A DNA stretch of 38,086 nucleotides from assembly GCA_030671905.1 (NCBI GenBank), contig DAOVHK010000001.1, positions 1-38,086 of the forward strand, written 5' to 3'. Origin of the DNA: Clostridia bacterium (GTDB lineage Bacteria; UBA6262; WVXT01). Position 1 is the stretch's first letter. Each line of letters starts with the position of its first letter. Below, piece by piece: positions 1-7,751 of this stretch. The notes under the pieces were generated by a model, which made no database searches, was not told where the DNA came from, and saw nothing but the letters and a program-made list of their open reading frames with translations. Position numbers and translations under genes: made by a program.

Positions 1-36
1 AATATCATCCTCGTGCCTGAGAAGAGAGAAAGATGA
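1..36 (+). CDS. C-terminal end of an upstream gene (partial)
   Basis: Frame 1 is open from the window edge and ends in a TGA at 34-36, giving a tail reading NIILVPEKRER. Its stop overlaps the ATG of the next gene in the classic ATGA arrangement (33-36), which is the only reason to think this frame is real. Too little is visible to name the product. It suggests that the next gene is translationally coupled to something further upstream. Confidence 0.35.
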   Translation, partial: NIILVPEKRER

Positions 37-1052
37 GAGAGAATGTAAAGATTCTCATGGAAGAGACAGGTTGTGATGAGGGGCAGGCAGAACTGGCTCT
101 CCATTCAACGGGAAATAACTTAGAAAAAGCTATAAAATCGATAGATCAACTTCTTAGATACATCATAGTAATTAAAGGAAAGTTTATATGTGACCAGACC
201 AATGTTTATGGTCAGTTTATAGTTATTAGCCATCTCCATCAGAAGAGGATTGTTCGCTTGGGTGCAGTAGCCACATACGATCCCGTAATTTATGAGGGAG
301 ATATCAATTGTAAATGGCGCGACTTCGAAAAGAGGCTCTATGCAGATCGTCTCAGCGAGGGTTGTGTACACGAGTTAATTCAGAAGCTGGAGCAGAATTT
401 GAACTGGGAGATTACAAGCGAGCACAGAAAGTCTTTCTTCCAGAATCTGAAAGATAGAAATTATGAAGAGACAACCGGTATCCTTCGATCAATCATCAGT
501 AAATCTTTAGAGGACCCTCAGCTTAAAGTAGAAATGGATGTCGAGGAACTTAATTTGAGCCAATTTAAGTTTCCTCAAGAGTCAACCATTTCCTCTGAGG
601 GAGAAGTTAAACCCTCTTTGAGTAAGGCTGGAGAAACGGTTAATAGAAAAGAGGGCACAATTGTTTTAAACACGGAGTTGGTTACTGATGCCTCTTCTTC
701 ATCAGTAGAGATTGAGAAACTAAGAAAAAACGACTTAATTTTAGTAAAAATTTTAGATTCACGGGATATTGCTCAATATCTTTCCCGTCTTTTAGGTGGA
801 TGCAAAGGCGAGGAGGTAATTCCCCTATCCACAATAGTGGAAGAAGTAAGGGAAGAAGGAGAGCAATGGGTAGTTAGGACAAGGTTTAGCCCAGGCATAT
901 TAGGTGAGGCTGTTGTGGAAAAGAGAGCAACAGTCAAAAGGATAAGGCCTCAGAAGTTCACAATAGAAAAGAAGAGATTCCATCTGGGAATTTTGGGACT
1001 GACTTTAATTCTGGGAATAATAATAATCTTGTATATTTTAATGCGTCGGTGA
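33..1052 (+). CDS. UBA/TS-N-domain protein with C-terminal membrane anchor, unknown function
   Basis: I do not recognise this 339-residue protein as a whole. Residues about 4-38 form a UBA/TS-N-like three-helix unit that lines up with the start of EF-Ts encoded 1.9 kb downstream (shared pattern L..TG....A...AL...G...EKA). A middle region (about 42-185) looks globular, a Ser/Glu-rich linker follows (about 186-230), and a second globular segment (about 232-305) precedes one hydrophobic helix at about 318-336 that ends only two or three residues before the C-terminus. There is no N-terminal signal, so this is a predicted tail-anchored inner-membrane protein with its bulk in the cytoplasm. The ATG follows a purine-rich GAGAAGAGAGAAAG and overlaps the upstream stop. 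Position before rpsB-tsf hints at a ribosome- or translation-linked role, but that is inference. Confidence 0.8.
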   Translation: MRENVKILMEETGCDEGQAELALHSTGNNLEKAIKSIDQLLRYIIVIKGKFICDQTNVYGQFIVISHLHQKRIVRLGAVATYDPVIYEGDINCKWRDFEKRLYADRLSEGCVHELIQKLEQNLNWEITSEHRKSFFQNLKDRNYEETTGILRSIISKSLEDPQLKVEMDVEELNLSQFKFPQESTISSEGEVKPSLSKAGETVNRKEGTIVLNTELVTDASSSSVEIEKLRKNDLILVKILDSRDIAQYLSRLLGGCKGEEVIPLSTIVEEVREEGEQWVVRTRFSPGILGEAVVEKRATVKRIRPQKFTIEKKRFHLGILGLTLILGIIIILYILMRR

Positions 1053-1058
1053 GATAAG

Positions 1059-1150
1059 CCCCGTTAGAAAACTTTGCCACTTTTACTCCGTGTGGGAGAT
1101 TTGTTTCTAACGGGTTTGAGGAGAAATTTTAACTTTGTATTCTAACGGGG
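1059..1150 (+). promoter_or_regulatory. rpsB leader with three mutually exclusive pairing arms
   Basis: The 116-nt gap before rpsB holds an 11-nt arm CCCGTTAGAAA at 1060-1070. Its perfect reverse complement occurs at 1104-1114, and a second 11-nt complement (one base shifted) occurs at 1140-1150. Arm A can pair with B or with C but not both. The A-C hairpin would end 7 nt before the AAGGAGG ribosome site at 1158-1164. This looks like a possible S2- or growth-responsive leader or attenuator, although a degenerate mobile palindrome is an alternative. A weak promoter-like pair (TTGAGG 1116-1121, TATTCT 1138-1143) also lies here; I do not rely on it. Confidence 0.45.
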
Positions 1151-1168
1151 TAAATTTAAGGAGGAAGA

Positions 1169-1990
1169 ATGGCGATAGTAACTATGAAACAGTTGTTGGA
1201 AGCAGGAGTCCACTTTGGACATCAGACCAAAAGGTGGAATCCCAAAATGGCTCAGTATATCTTCGGTGCTCGTAACAACATCCACATTATCGATTTGCAA
1301 AAGACATTGGCGAAGATAAAAGAGGCTTATAGGTTCGTTCGCAACATTGTAGCCAACAATCAGACAGTGCTCTTTGTGGGAACCAAGCGTCAGGCTCAAG
1401 AAATCATAAAAGAAGAAGCAGAAAGGTGTGGGATGTTTTATGTTAATCAGCGATGGTGGGGAGGGATGCTGACCAATTTCTCCACCATTCGCCAGAGCGT
1501 GGAGCGACTGAAGAAACTGGAGCAACTTCAGCAAGAATCAAAGTCTACTACTTTCACCAAGAAGGAATTAGCTAAGATAGAGAAAGAAAAATTGAAGCTG
1601 GTAAAGGGACTATCAGGGATTAGAGATATGGAGGACTTGCCGGGAGCGATCTTTGTTATCGATCTACCTCAAGAGGCAATTGCCGTCTCCGAAGCAATTA
1701 AATTGGAGATTCCGATTGTCGCCTTGGTGGACACAAATTGTGACCCTGAGAGAATAACTTATGTAGTTCCCGGCAACGATGATGCTATCAGGTCAATTAA
1801 ATTAATTACTCACCTAGTCGCTGAGGCGGTGGTTGAAGGTAAAGAGTTAAGAGAGAAAGAAGAAGTAAAAGAAGAACTTCCTCAAGAAGAAATAAAAGAA
1901 GAAGTCAAAGAAGAAAAAAATATAGACTTCGAGAAAGAAGGAAAAATAAATGCAGATAAGCAAGGACTTAATTCGGGAACTTCGGAATAA
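1169..1990 (+). CDS. rpsB: 30S ribosomal protein S2
   Basis: Small-subunit ribosomal protein S2, needed for late 30S assembly and for binding S1 in many bacteria. The start MAIVTMKQLLEAGVHFGHQ and the FVGTKRQAQEII and RWWGGMLTNF blocks are diagnostic. The usual fold ends near residue 225; here an extra Glu/Lys-rich tail of about 48 residues follows. The ATG sits 4 nt after a perfect AAGGAGGA. The last 41 nt overlap the start of tsf, so the tail's final residues are encoded inside the tsf 5' end. The rpsB-tsf pairing is near universal in bacteria. Confidence 0.98.
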   Translation: MAIVTMKQLLEAGVHFGHQTKRWNPKMAQYIFGARNNIHIIDLQKTLAKIKEAYRFVRNIVANNQTVLFVGTKRQAQEIIKEEAERCGMFYVNQRWWGGMLTNFSTIRQSVERLKKLEQLQQESKSTTFTKKELAKIEKEKLKLVKGLSGIRDMEDLPGAIFVIDLPQEAIAVSEAIKLEIPIVALVDTNCDPERITYVVPGNDDAIRSIKLITHLVAEAVVEGKELREKEEVKEELPQEEIKEEVKEEKNIDFEKEGKINADKQGLNSGTSE

Positions 1991-2546
1991 GACGGGTGCG
2001 GGAGTAATGGATTGTAAACAGGCGTTATTAGAGGCTGGTGGAGATATTCAAAAGGCTCAGGATGTTTTGAGAGAGAAAGGGAGTGTCGTAGCGATCAAAC
2101 GTTCTGCCAGAGAGACACAGGAAGGATTAGTCTCTTCTTATGTTCATAGCGGGAATAAATTGGGCGTTCTGTTAGAGATAAACTGCGAGACCGATTTCGT
2201 TGCCAAAACGAGCGAGTTTTCTCAATTGGCAAAGGAATTGGCAATGCAAATAGCAGCCATGGACCCTCTGTGGATTAAACCTGAAGATGTACCTAAAGAA
2301 GTTATTGAAAAGGAAAAAGAGATATATAAGAAACAAGTACAGGAATCGGGGAAGCCAGAAAAAGTCACAGAGAAGATTGCTCAAGGTAGACTGGAAAAAT
2401 ATTTCACTCAAGTCTGTCTTCTGGAACAACCGTACATTAAGGATCCTAAACTTAAGGTCAAAGACCTCATAACAGAATCGATCACCAAACTGGGAGAGAA
2501 TATTAGAGTGGGTCGGTTCACTCGTTTAAAGGTAGGTGAGGAATAG
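1950..2546 (+). CDS. tsf: Translation elongation factor Ts (short form)
   Basis: Nucleotide exchange factor that recharges EF-Tu with GTP. The N-terminal TS-N/UBA domain (about 1-40, with TGAGVMDCKQAL) and the EF-Tu-contacting TDFVAKT motif (residues 81-87) are clear. At 198 residues it is the short form, like that of Thermus, and lacks the second core subdomain and the coiled coil of the E. coli protein (about 280 residues). The chosen ATG lies 41 nt inside rpsB and matches the usual family start, so the overlap is real and implies coupled translation of the two genes. Confidence 0.97.
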   Translation: MQISKDLIRELRNKTGAGVMDCKQALLEAGGDIQKAQDVLREKGSVVAIKRSARETQEGLVSSYVHSGNKLGVLLEINCETDFVAKTSEFSQLAKELAMQIAAMDPLWIKPEDVPKEVIEKEKEIYKKQVQESGKPEKVTEKIAQGRLEKYFTQVCLLEQPYIKDPKLKVKDLITESITKLGENIRVGRFTRLKVGEE

Positions 2547-2556
2547 AAAGCCGGAG

Positions 2557-2574
2557 TCCTCCCGAAAGGGAGGA
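2557..2574 (+). promoter_or_regulatory. GAAA-tetraloop hairpin between tsf and pyrH
   Basis: TCCTCCC (2557-2563), GAAA loop, GGGAGGA (2568-2574): a 7-bp stem capped by a GNRA-type loop. No T-run follows, so it is not a simple intrinsic terminator. The 3' arm GGGAGGA is repeated at 2586-2592, where it forms the pyrH ribosome binding site, so the 5' arm could pair with either copy. It may set the tsf-to-pyrH expression ratio. Confidence 0.5.
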
Positions 2575-2597
2575 AAAAGATAAGGGGGAGGAGGAAA

Positions 2598-3311
2598 ATG
2601 GCAAAGGTCAAATATAAGCGAGTTGTTTTGAAAATGAGTGGGGAAGTTCTAATGGGCACTCACAGATATGGAATCGATCCCCAAATGCTCAAATTCTTTG
2701 CTGGAGAAATAAAAAAGGCTTACTCTCTGGGTGTGCAACTTGCCGTGGTAGTGGGTGGAGGAAATATATGGAGAGGGATTTCTCTTTTTGCCCAGGAGAT
2801 TGACAGAGTTACAGCCGATTATATGGGAATGTTGGCAACAATAATTAATGGGCTGGCTCTTCAAGACTCGTTAGAAGAGCTGGGAATTCCCACCAGAGTC
2901 CAGACTGCCATAGAGATAGCCAAACTTGCCGAGCCGTTTATTCGCCGCAGAGCAATCCGCCACCTAGAAAAGAAAAGGATAGTTGTCTTTGCCGGAGGAA
3001 CAGGAAACCCTTACTTTACAACTGATCCAGCTGCAGCGTTACGAGCAGTAGAAATTGCTGCGGAAATAATTATGAAGGCGACGAAAGTTGATGGTGTTTA
3101 TGATAAGGATCCCGCAAAGTATAAGAAAGCCAAGAAGTTCAGTAGTCTCACCTTTATGGAAGCAATAAATCGTCGATTGAAGGTTGTGGATGCAACGGCG
3201 CTTTCCCTTTGCTGGGAGAATAAAATACCCATTATGGTATTCAATATAAACAAAGCTGGGCAGATTAAAAAAGCGGTCTGTGGAGAAAAGGTGGGTACAA
3301 TAATCAAGTGA
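2598..3311 (+). CDS. pyrH: UMP kinase
   Basis: Hexameric cytoplasmic kinase converting UMP plus ATP to UDP, essential for pyrimidine nucleotide supply. It belongs to the amino-acid-kinase family and is unrelated to eukaryotic UMP/CMP kinases. LKMSGEVLMG at the N-terminus, VVVGGGNIWRG, GGTGNPYFTTDPAAALRA and KVDGVYDKDP match the family. At 237 residues it has the normal length. A very strong ribosome site (GGGGAGGAGG) precedes the ATG. The rpsB-tsf-pyrH-frr order is conserved across most bacteria. Confidence 0.97.
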   Translation: MAKVKYKRVVLKMSGEVLMGTHRYGIDPQMLKFFAGEIKKAYSLGVQLAVVVGGGNIWRGISLFAQEIDRVTADYMGMLATIINGLALQDSLEELGIPTRVQTAIEIAKLAEPFIRRRAIRHLEKKRIVVFAGGTGNPYFTTDPAAALRAVEIAAEIIMKATKVDGVYDKDPAKYKKAKKFSSLTFMEAINRRLKVVDATALSLCWENKIPIMVFNINKAGQIKKAVCGEKVGTIIK

Positions 3312-3330
3312 AGAGGAGAGAATAGAGCGT

Positions 3331-3888
3331 ATGGCAAAGAACATTTATGATAAGGTTAAACTGCAAATGGAAAAAGCAATTGAGGATTTGAAACACGAAT
3401 TCACGACTATTCGTACTGGTCGCGCCTCCACCACTCTGTTGGAAGGTATTCGAGTTGCCTATTATGGAACCCAGGTCCCCATCAGTCAAGTCGCCAACGT
3501 TGTTATCCCAGAGGCAAGATTAATCGAGATAAAACCCTGGGATAAAAGCGTCCTTCCAGAGATAGAAAAGGCAATTTTAAAGTCCGATTTGGGATTGAGC
3601 CCCCTCAACGATGGGAAAATTATCCGGCTCAAAATACCCACATTAACTGAAGAACGCCGAAGAGAGCTTGTAAAGAGAGTCGGAAAGATTACTGAGGACC
3701 ACAAGGTGGAACTGCGGAACATTAGAAGGCAGGCCAAAGATGAGTTGAAGGAGTTGGAAACAAAAAGGGTGATTTCTGAAGACGAGAAGTTTAAATCCAC
3801 AGAAAAAATTAGTCAGGCAACAAACGAATATATTGAAAAGATTGATGAAACTCTCAGGCATAAAGAGAAAGAGATAATGGAAGTATAA
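3331..3888 (+). CDS. frr: Ribosome recycling factor
   Basis: With EF-G, splits post-termination ribosomes so that subunits can start a new round. The 185-residue length and the motifs EFTTIRTGRAS, PEARLIEIKPWDKS, LNDGKIIRLKIPTLTEERR and NIRRQAKDELK are typical. It starts 19 nt after pyrH, with AGAGGAGAG upstream, and is most likely on the same transcript. Confidence 0.97.
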   Translation: MAKNIYDKVKLQMEKAIEDLKHEFTTIRTGRASTTLLEGIRVAYYGTQVPISQVANVVIPEARLIEIKPWDKSVLPEIEKAILKSDLGLSPLNDGKIIRLKIPTLTEERRRELVKRVGKITEDHKVELRNIRRQAKDELKELETKRVISEDEKFKSTEKISQATNEYIEKIDETLRHKEKEIMEV

Positions 3889-3950
3889 TAGATAGATTTC
3901 AAATTTCAGATTTCAGATGGTAAAAATAGAATAAAAATGGGAAGAAGCAG

Positions 3951-4697
3951 TTGGATAATTACAAAGAACTTCTTAATCTAATTGATAGAAAGAGACTTCC
4001 TCAGCATATAGCAATCATTATGGACGGTAATGGTCGTTGGGCGAAAAAACATAACCGTAGACGAATTGTTGGTCACCTGGAAGGCACAAAGGCGATAAGG
4101 AAAATTGTAGAATTCTGTAGTGAAACAGGGATTAAAATACTTACACTTTTTGCTTTTTCCACAGAGAACTGGGACAGGCCCAAAAGAGAAGTTTATGCTC
4201 TGATGAATCTGCTGTCCAGATTCTTAAGGCAGGAAATAAATAATTTCCAAAAGAATAACATTAAGATTTTTGCCTCTGGACAGATAGAGAGGTTGCCCAC
4301 TAAGGTACGTATTGAATTATCCAAGACGATAGATGCCACCAAGGAAAATAGAGGACTGATTCTGAATTTAGCTCTGAGTTATGGTGGACGGGAAGAGATA
4401 GTTCATGCCTGCAGGGAAATTGCTAGACAGGTTTCTAATAGAAGAAAAAAAGTAGAAGATATTAATGAAGAGTTTTTTAATAACTATCTTTATACCACTG
4501 GCCTACCTGATCCCGACCTGTTGATTCGTACCAGTGGCGAATTCAGGATAAGCAACTTTCTCCTCTGGCAAATTGCTTATTCTGAAATTTACGTTACCCC
4601 GGTTCTCTGGCCAGATTTCAACCGCCAGGAACTACTTTTGGCACTCATAGATTATCAGAGGAGGGAGCGTCGTTTCGGTAGGGTAAAAAACGGATAA
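3951..4697 (+). CDS. uppS: Undecaprenyl diphosphate synthase (cis-prenyltransferase)
   Basis: Adds isopentenyl units in cis to farnesyl diphosphate to build the C55 carrier lipid for peptidoglycan and surface polysaccharides. The HIAIIMDGNGRWAKK motif (catalytic Asp25), GHLEGTKAIR, FSTENW, ALSYGGREEI and LPDPDLLIRTSGEFRISNFLLWQ are all present. At 248 residues it has the family length. The start is taken as the TTG at 3951 after GGGAAGAAG; the ATG at 3937 is out of frame and no in-frame ATG precedes the catalytic motif. The 62-nt gap from frr contains short A/T-rich tandem copies of ATTTCAG (about 3899-3917). With uppP at 23374 it supplies the undecaprenyl phosphate pool. Confidence 0.96.
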   Translation: MDNYKELLNLIDRKRLPQHIAIIMDGNGRWAKKHNRRRIVGHLEGTKAIRKIVEFCSETGIKILTLFAFSTENWDRPKREVYALMNLLSRFLRQEINNFQKNNIKIFASGQIERLPTKVRIELSKTIDATKENRGLILNLALSYGGREEIVHACREIARQVSNRRKKVEDINEEFFNNYLYTTGLPDPDLLIRTSGEFRISNFLLWQIAYSEIYVTPVLWPDFNRQELLLALIDYQRRERRFGRVKNG

Positions 4698-4705
4698 GAG
4701 AGATA

Positions 4706-5545
4706 ATGGAGCGAATAAAGACACCATTAGTTGTTATTCCTATATTGCTGTTGATAATACATTGGGGGGTTATCCCCTTTTTTCTTTTAGTTCTTGCTGG
4801 AGTTATTGTAAGTCTTCTCGAATTTTATCATTTGATGGAGAGGAGAAATTACAATCCCCAGAAGTTCCTGGGAGTGCTGGGAGGGTTTTTTCTTTGTCTC
4901 AGCTTTTTTCTCTTTCAGGGAAAGTTATCTGGCGGACTGGGAGGATTCGTTGTTACTATATTTCTGTTTCTAATCTTAATTGACGTAATTTTGAAGAAAG
5001 AAATCAAATTCGGTGTCTCTTCTGTTTCAGTAACTTTCCTGGGAATATTTTATATCTCTTGGCTGTTGAGCCATTTAGTTCTTCTTCGCGACCTTCGCCC
5101 TCATGGAAAAGGGCTGATATATCTTCTATTTATAACTACTTGGTGTGTGGATACTGGCGCATATTGGGTAGGAACAAAGTTTGGACGGCATAAGTTGAGC
5201 CGTCTCATCAGTCCCAATAAAACCTGGGAGGGAGCCATTTCTGGTTTGCTGACAGGGATTGGTGTAGTTTTTGGTTGCCGAGCATTATTGGGATTGCAAT
5301 TTTTCACCCGCCTCAATTTAGACCTCAATTTTATTACTCCTATAGGATGTCTGGTCACCGGGCTTCTCTTGGGAATTGGTGGACAGGTGGGAGACTTAGC
5401 TGAATCGCTGTTCAAGAGAAATGCCGGGGTGAAAGATTCAGGTAACCTCTTTCCTGGTGGACATGGAGGAATGTTGGACAAAGTAGATAGCCTGATGTTC
5501 AATGCCCCCCTACTATATTACTATATCCAGTTATTTTTGCGCTGA
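4706..5545 (+). CDS. cdsA: Phosphatidate cytidylyltransferase (CDP-diglyceride synthase)
   Basis: Inner-membrane enzyme turning phosphatidic acid and CTP into CDP-diacylglycerol, the branch point for phospholipids and the substrate of PgsA encoded at 27825. The 279-residue protein is mostly hydrophobic helices. The C-terminal signature K-R-N-A-G-V-K-D-S-G-N and PGHGG followed by MLDKVDS is recognisable, with Lys where the pattern usually has Arg in D-R-x-D. It lies 8 nt after uppS and 12 nt before dxr, as in the Bacillus and E. coli clusters. Confidence 0.95.
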   Translation: MERIKTPLVVIPILLLIIHWGVIPFFLLVLAGVIVSLLEFYHLMERRNYNPQKFLGVLGGFFLCLSFFLFQGKLSGGLGGFVVTIFLFLILIDVILKKEIKFGVSSVSVTFLGIFYISWLLSHLVLLRDLRPHGKGLIYLLFITTWCVDTGAYWVGTKFGRHKLSRLISPNKTWEGAISGLLTGIGVVFGCRALLGLQFFTRLNLDLNFITPIGCLVTGLLLGIGGQVGDLAESLFKRNAGVKDSGNLFPGGHGGMLDKVDSLMFNAPLLYYYIQLFLR

Positions 5546-5557
5546 AAAGGAGATATC

Positions 5558-6718
5558 TTGAAAAAGATTGCAATTCTGGGCTCGACTGGGTCCATAGGGG
5601 TTAATACATTAAATGTAGTGAGGAAACTGGGTAAAGGTTATAAAATTACAGGAATCTCTGCCCAGAAGAACGTAAACTTACTAATAAAACAGATAATTGA
5701 ATTTAGACCAACAATTGTAGCGCTGGGTGATGAAGGGGCGGCTCAAGAATTGAAAAAGAGACTGCGTCGTTTCCGTCCTCTTCCCAGGATTTATGAGGGG
5801 ACTTCTGGATTAATTGAGTTTGCCCGGAATCCTGTTTCCGATTTTCTGGTTTCCGCTTTGGTTGGTGCAGCCGGACTGTTACCTACCTTGGCAGCGATTG
5901 AAACGGGTAAAGATATTGCCTTAGCTAATAAAGAAATACTGGTGATGGCAGGTGACTTGATTATTAAGACTGCCAAGAAGAGAAGAATTAAAATTTTACC
6001 TCTGGACAGTGAGCATAGCGCTATATTTCAGTGTCTGAGAGCGGAAAAGATAAAGCATGTTCGACGGCTAATATTGACAGCTTCAGGAGGGCCTTTTTAT
6101 AAATATAAAAAAAGTCAACTGGAAAAAGTAACTGTGCAAGAGACTCTCCATCACCCCACCTGGCAAATGGGTAAAAAGATCACAGTCGACTCAGCAACCC
6201 TAATGAACAAGGGTTTAGAAGCGATTGAAGCCAGTCACCTCTTCGGTATTGATATCAATCGCATTGACGTTTTGATTCACCCACAAACAACTGTCCATTC
6301 ATTAGTGGAACTTGTCGATGGCTCGATTTTAGCTCAATTGGCAATTGCTGATATGCGCATTCCCATTCAATTTGCACTTACCTACCCCCAACGCTATTTG
6401 AGTAGATTACAGGGATTAAAATTAGAAAAGATGGCTCATCTTACTTTCCAGAAGCCAAATTTAAAGAATTTTTCCTGTCTCGGTTTGGCTTTCAAGGCTG
6501 GTAGGATAGGAGGAACGATGCCGGTTGTTTTGAACGCCGCTGATGAAATTGCCGTGGAGGCTTTTCTGGTGGGAAAAATAAAACTTATTGATATTCCGAA
6601 AATTATCGAATCAGTAATGGCAGAACATAAAGTAAATAAGAAACCAAGCTTGAAAAAGATTTTAGAAATAGACCAGTGGACAAGAAATAGAACAAGGGAG
6701 AAAATAAAATGCTCTTGA
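5558..6718 (+). CDS. dxr: 1-deoxy-D-xylulose 5-phosphate reductoisomerase
   Basis: Second enzyme of the MEP pathway: NADPH-dependent rearrangement and reduction of DXP to MEP, the fosmidomycin target. The N-terminal nucleotide loop GSTGSIGVNTL, the metal ligands Asp150 and Glu152 in LDSEHSAIFQ, and the MNKGLEAIEA block with Glu221 and Glu224 are all in place. At 386 residues it has the normal length. The start is a TTG after AAAAGGAGAT; it is the only start fitting the family's N-terminus. The 3' end overlaps rseP by 10 nt. With ispG it feeds the isoprenoid used by UppS. Confidence 0.97.
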   Translation: MKKIAILGSTGSIGVNTLNVVRKLGKGYKITGISAQKNVNLLIKQIIEFRPTIVALGDEGAAQELKKRLRRFRPLPRIYEGTSGLIEFARNPVSDFLVSALVGAAGLLPTLAAIETGKDIALANKEILVMAGDLIIKTAKKRRIKILPLDSEHSAIFQCLRAEKIKHVRRLILTASGGPFYKYKKSQLEKVTVQETLHHPTWQMGKKITVDSATLMNKGLEAIEASHLFGIDINRIDVLIHPQTTVHSLVELVDGSILAQLAIADMRIPIQFALTYPQRYLSRLQGLKLEKMAHLTFQKPNLKNFSCLGLAFKAGRIGGTMPVVLNAADEIAVEAFLVGKIKLIDIPKIIESVMAEHKVNKKPSLKKILEIDQWTRNRTREKIKCS

Positions 6719-7746
6719 CCATATTTTCCATAGTATTCACTTTTGGCCTGGTTATCTTTTTTCACGAGTTAGGGCACCTTATTGCTGCTAAGAGAATGGG
6801 AGTGAGAGTGGAGAAGTTCTCTTTAGGATTTGGACCTGAATGGTTAGGTTTTACCAAGGGAGGGACGCGATATGTAGTCTCTTTGATTCCTGTAGGTGGT
6901 TACGTGAAGATGGCCGGGGAACATCCCGGGGAGAAGAGAAAGGGAACCCCCGATGAGTTTCTCTCTCAGAAATGGTGGCGGAGAATACTTGTCGTTGCCT
7001 CAGGACCGGCAATGAATTTTATTTTGGCAATTGTTATTTTCTCCTTGATGGCATTTTTTGTAGGGATTATGATTCCTCACTATGAATCGACAGAAGTTGG
7101 TAGCGTGATTCCAGAGATGCCGGCGGAGAAAGCAGGTATGTTAGAAAAGGATAAGATTATCTCAATAGACGGAAAGGAAGTCAGTAACTGGAAGGAAATG
7201 GCAGAAATAATCCATTCTAAGCCTGGTGAGGAGATAAGCATAAAAATCTTGCGAGCAAAGGAAGAAATACTTCTCAAAATCATACCTCAATATGATGAAG
7301 TAAGAGGAGTGGGCCTGATAGGAATTGGCCCAGCCTGGCATACAAGAAAGTATAATTTCATATCTTCTCTTTTTGCAGGATTTGAACAGACAGCATTCCT
7401 TATAGTTCTAACACTTAAATATATATGGCTGATGCTTTTAGGAGCAGTGAAACCTGCTGTTGCTGGTCCTATAGGAATTGCCCAGATGGTGGCTCAAGTG
7501 GCAAGAACAGGAATCTATCAATTGTTCTCGTTGATTGCTATAATCAGCGCTGGGATCGGTCTGTTTAATCTTTTCCCTATTCCCCTTCTTGACGGGGGTC
7601 ATGCTATGTTCTATTTGGTCGAAGGAATTACCGGTAAGCCCTTGGATGAAAATAAGATGAAAATTGCTCAGACGATTGGAGCAGCGATAATCATTTTTCT
7701 TTTAGTTCTGGTTACTTATCAGGATATATTGAAGCTGAGAAGGTAA
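6709..7746 (+). CDS. rseP: Site-2 membrane metalloprotease RseP/RasP family
   Basis: Intramembrane zinc protease that cuts transmembrane anti-sigma factors and remnant signal peptides. Zinc site HELGH is at residues 19-23, inside the first membrane helix, and the third-ligand motif LLDGGH is at 293-298. There is a single PDZ domain at about 115-190, as in Bacillus RasP (E. coli RseP has two). Hydrophobic helices lie near 1-20, 98-122, 222-250 and 320-340. It overlaps dxr by 10 nt. No anti-sigma factor gene is visible in the window, so the substrate is unknown. Confidence 0.95.
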   Translation: MLLTIFSIVFTFGLVIFFHELGHLIAAKRMGVRVEKFSLGFGPEWLGFTKGGTRYVVSLIPVGGYVKMAGEHPGEKRKGTPDEFLSQKWWRRILVVASGPAMNFILAIVIFSLMAFFVGIMIPHYESTEVGSVIPEMPAEKAGMLEKDKIISIDGKEVSNWKEMAEIIHSKPGEEISIKILRAKEEILLKIIPQYDEVRGVGLIGIGPAWHTRKYNFISSLFAGFEQTAFLIVLTLKYIWLMLLGAVKPAVAGPIGIAQMVAQVARTGIYQLFSLIAIISAGIGLFNLFPIPLLDGGHAMFYLVEGITGKPLDENKMKIAQTIGAAIIIFLLVLVTYQDILKLRR

Positions 7747-7751
7747 AAATT

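Noticed and set aside
1142..1534. Open frame of 130 codons on the minus strand over rpsB
   Set aside because: It is fully antisense to the S2 core, has no family likeness, and the + strand gene is certain.
3899..3917. ATTTCAG tandem repeats before uppS as a regulatory array
   Set aside because: Only two to three degenerate A/T-rich copies; ordinary low-complexity sequence explains them.
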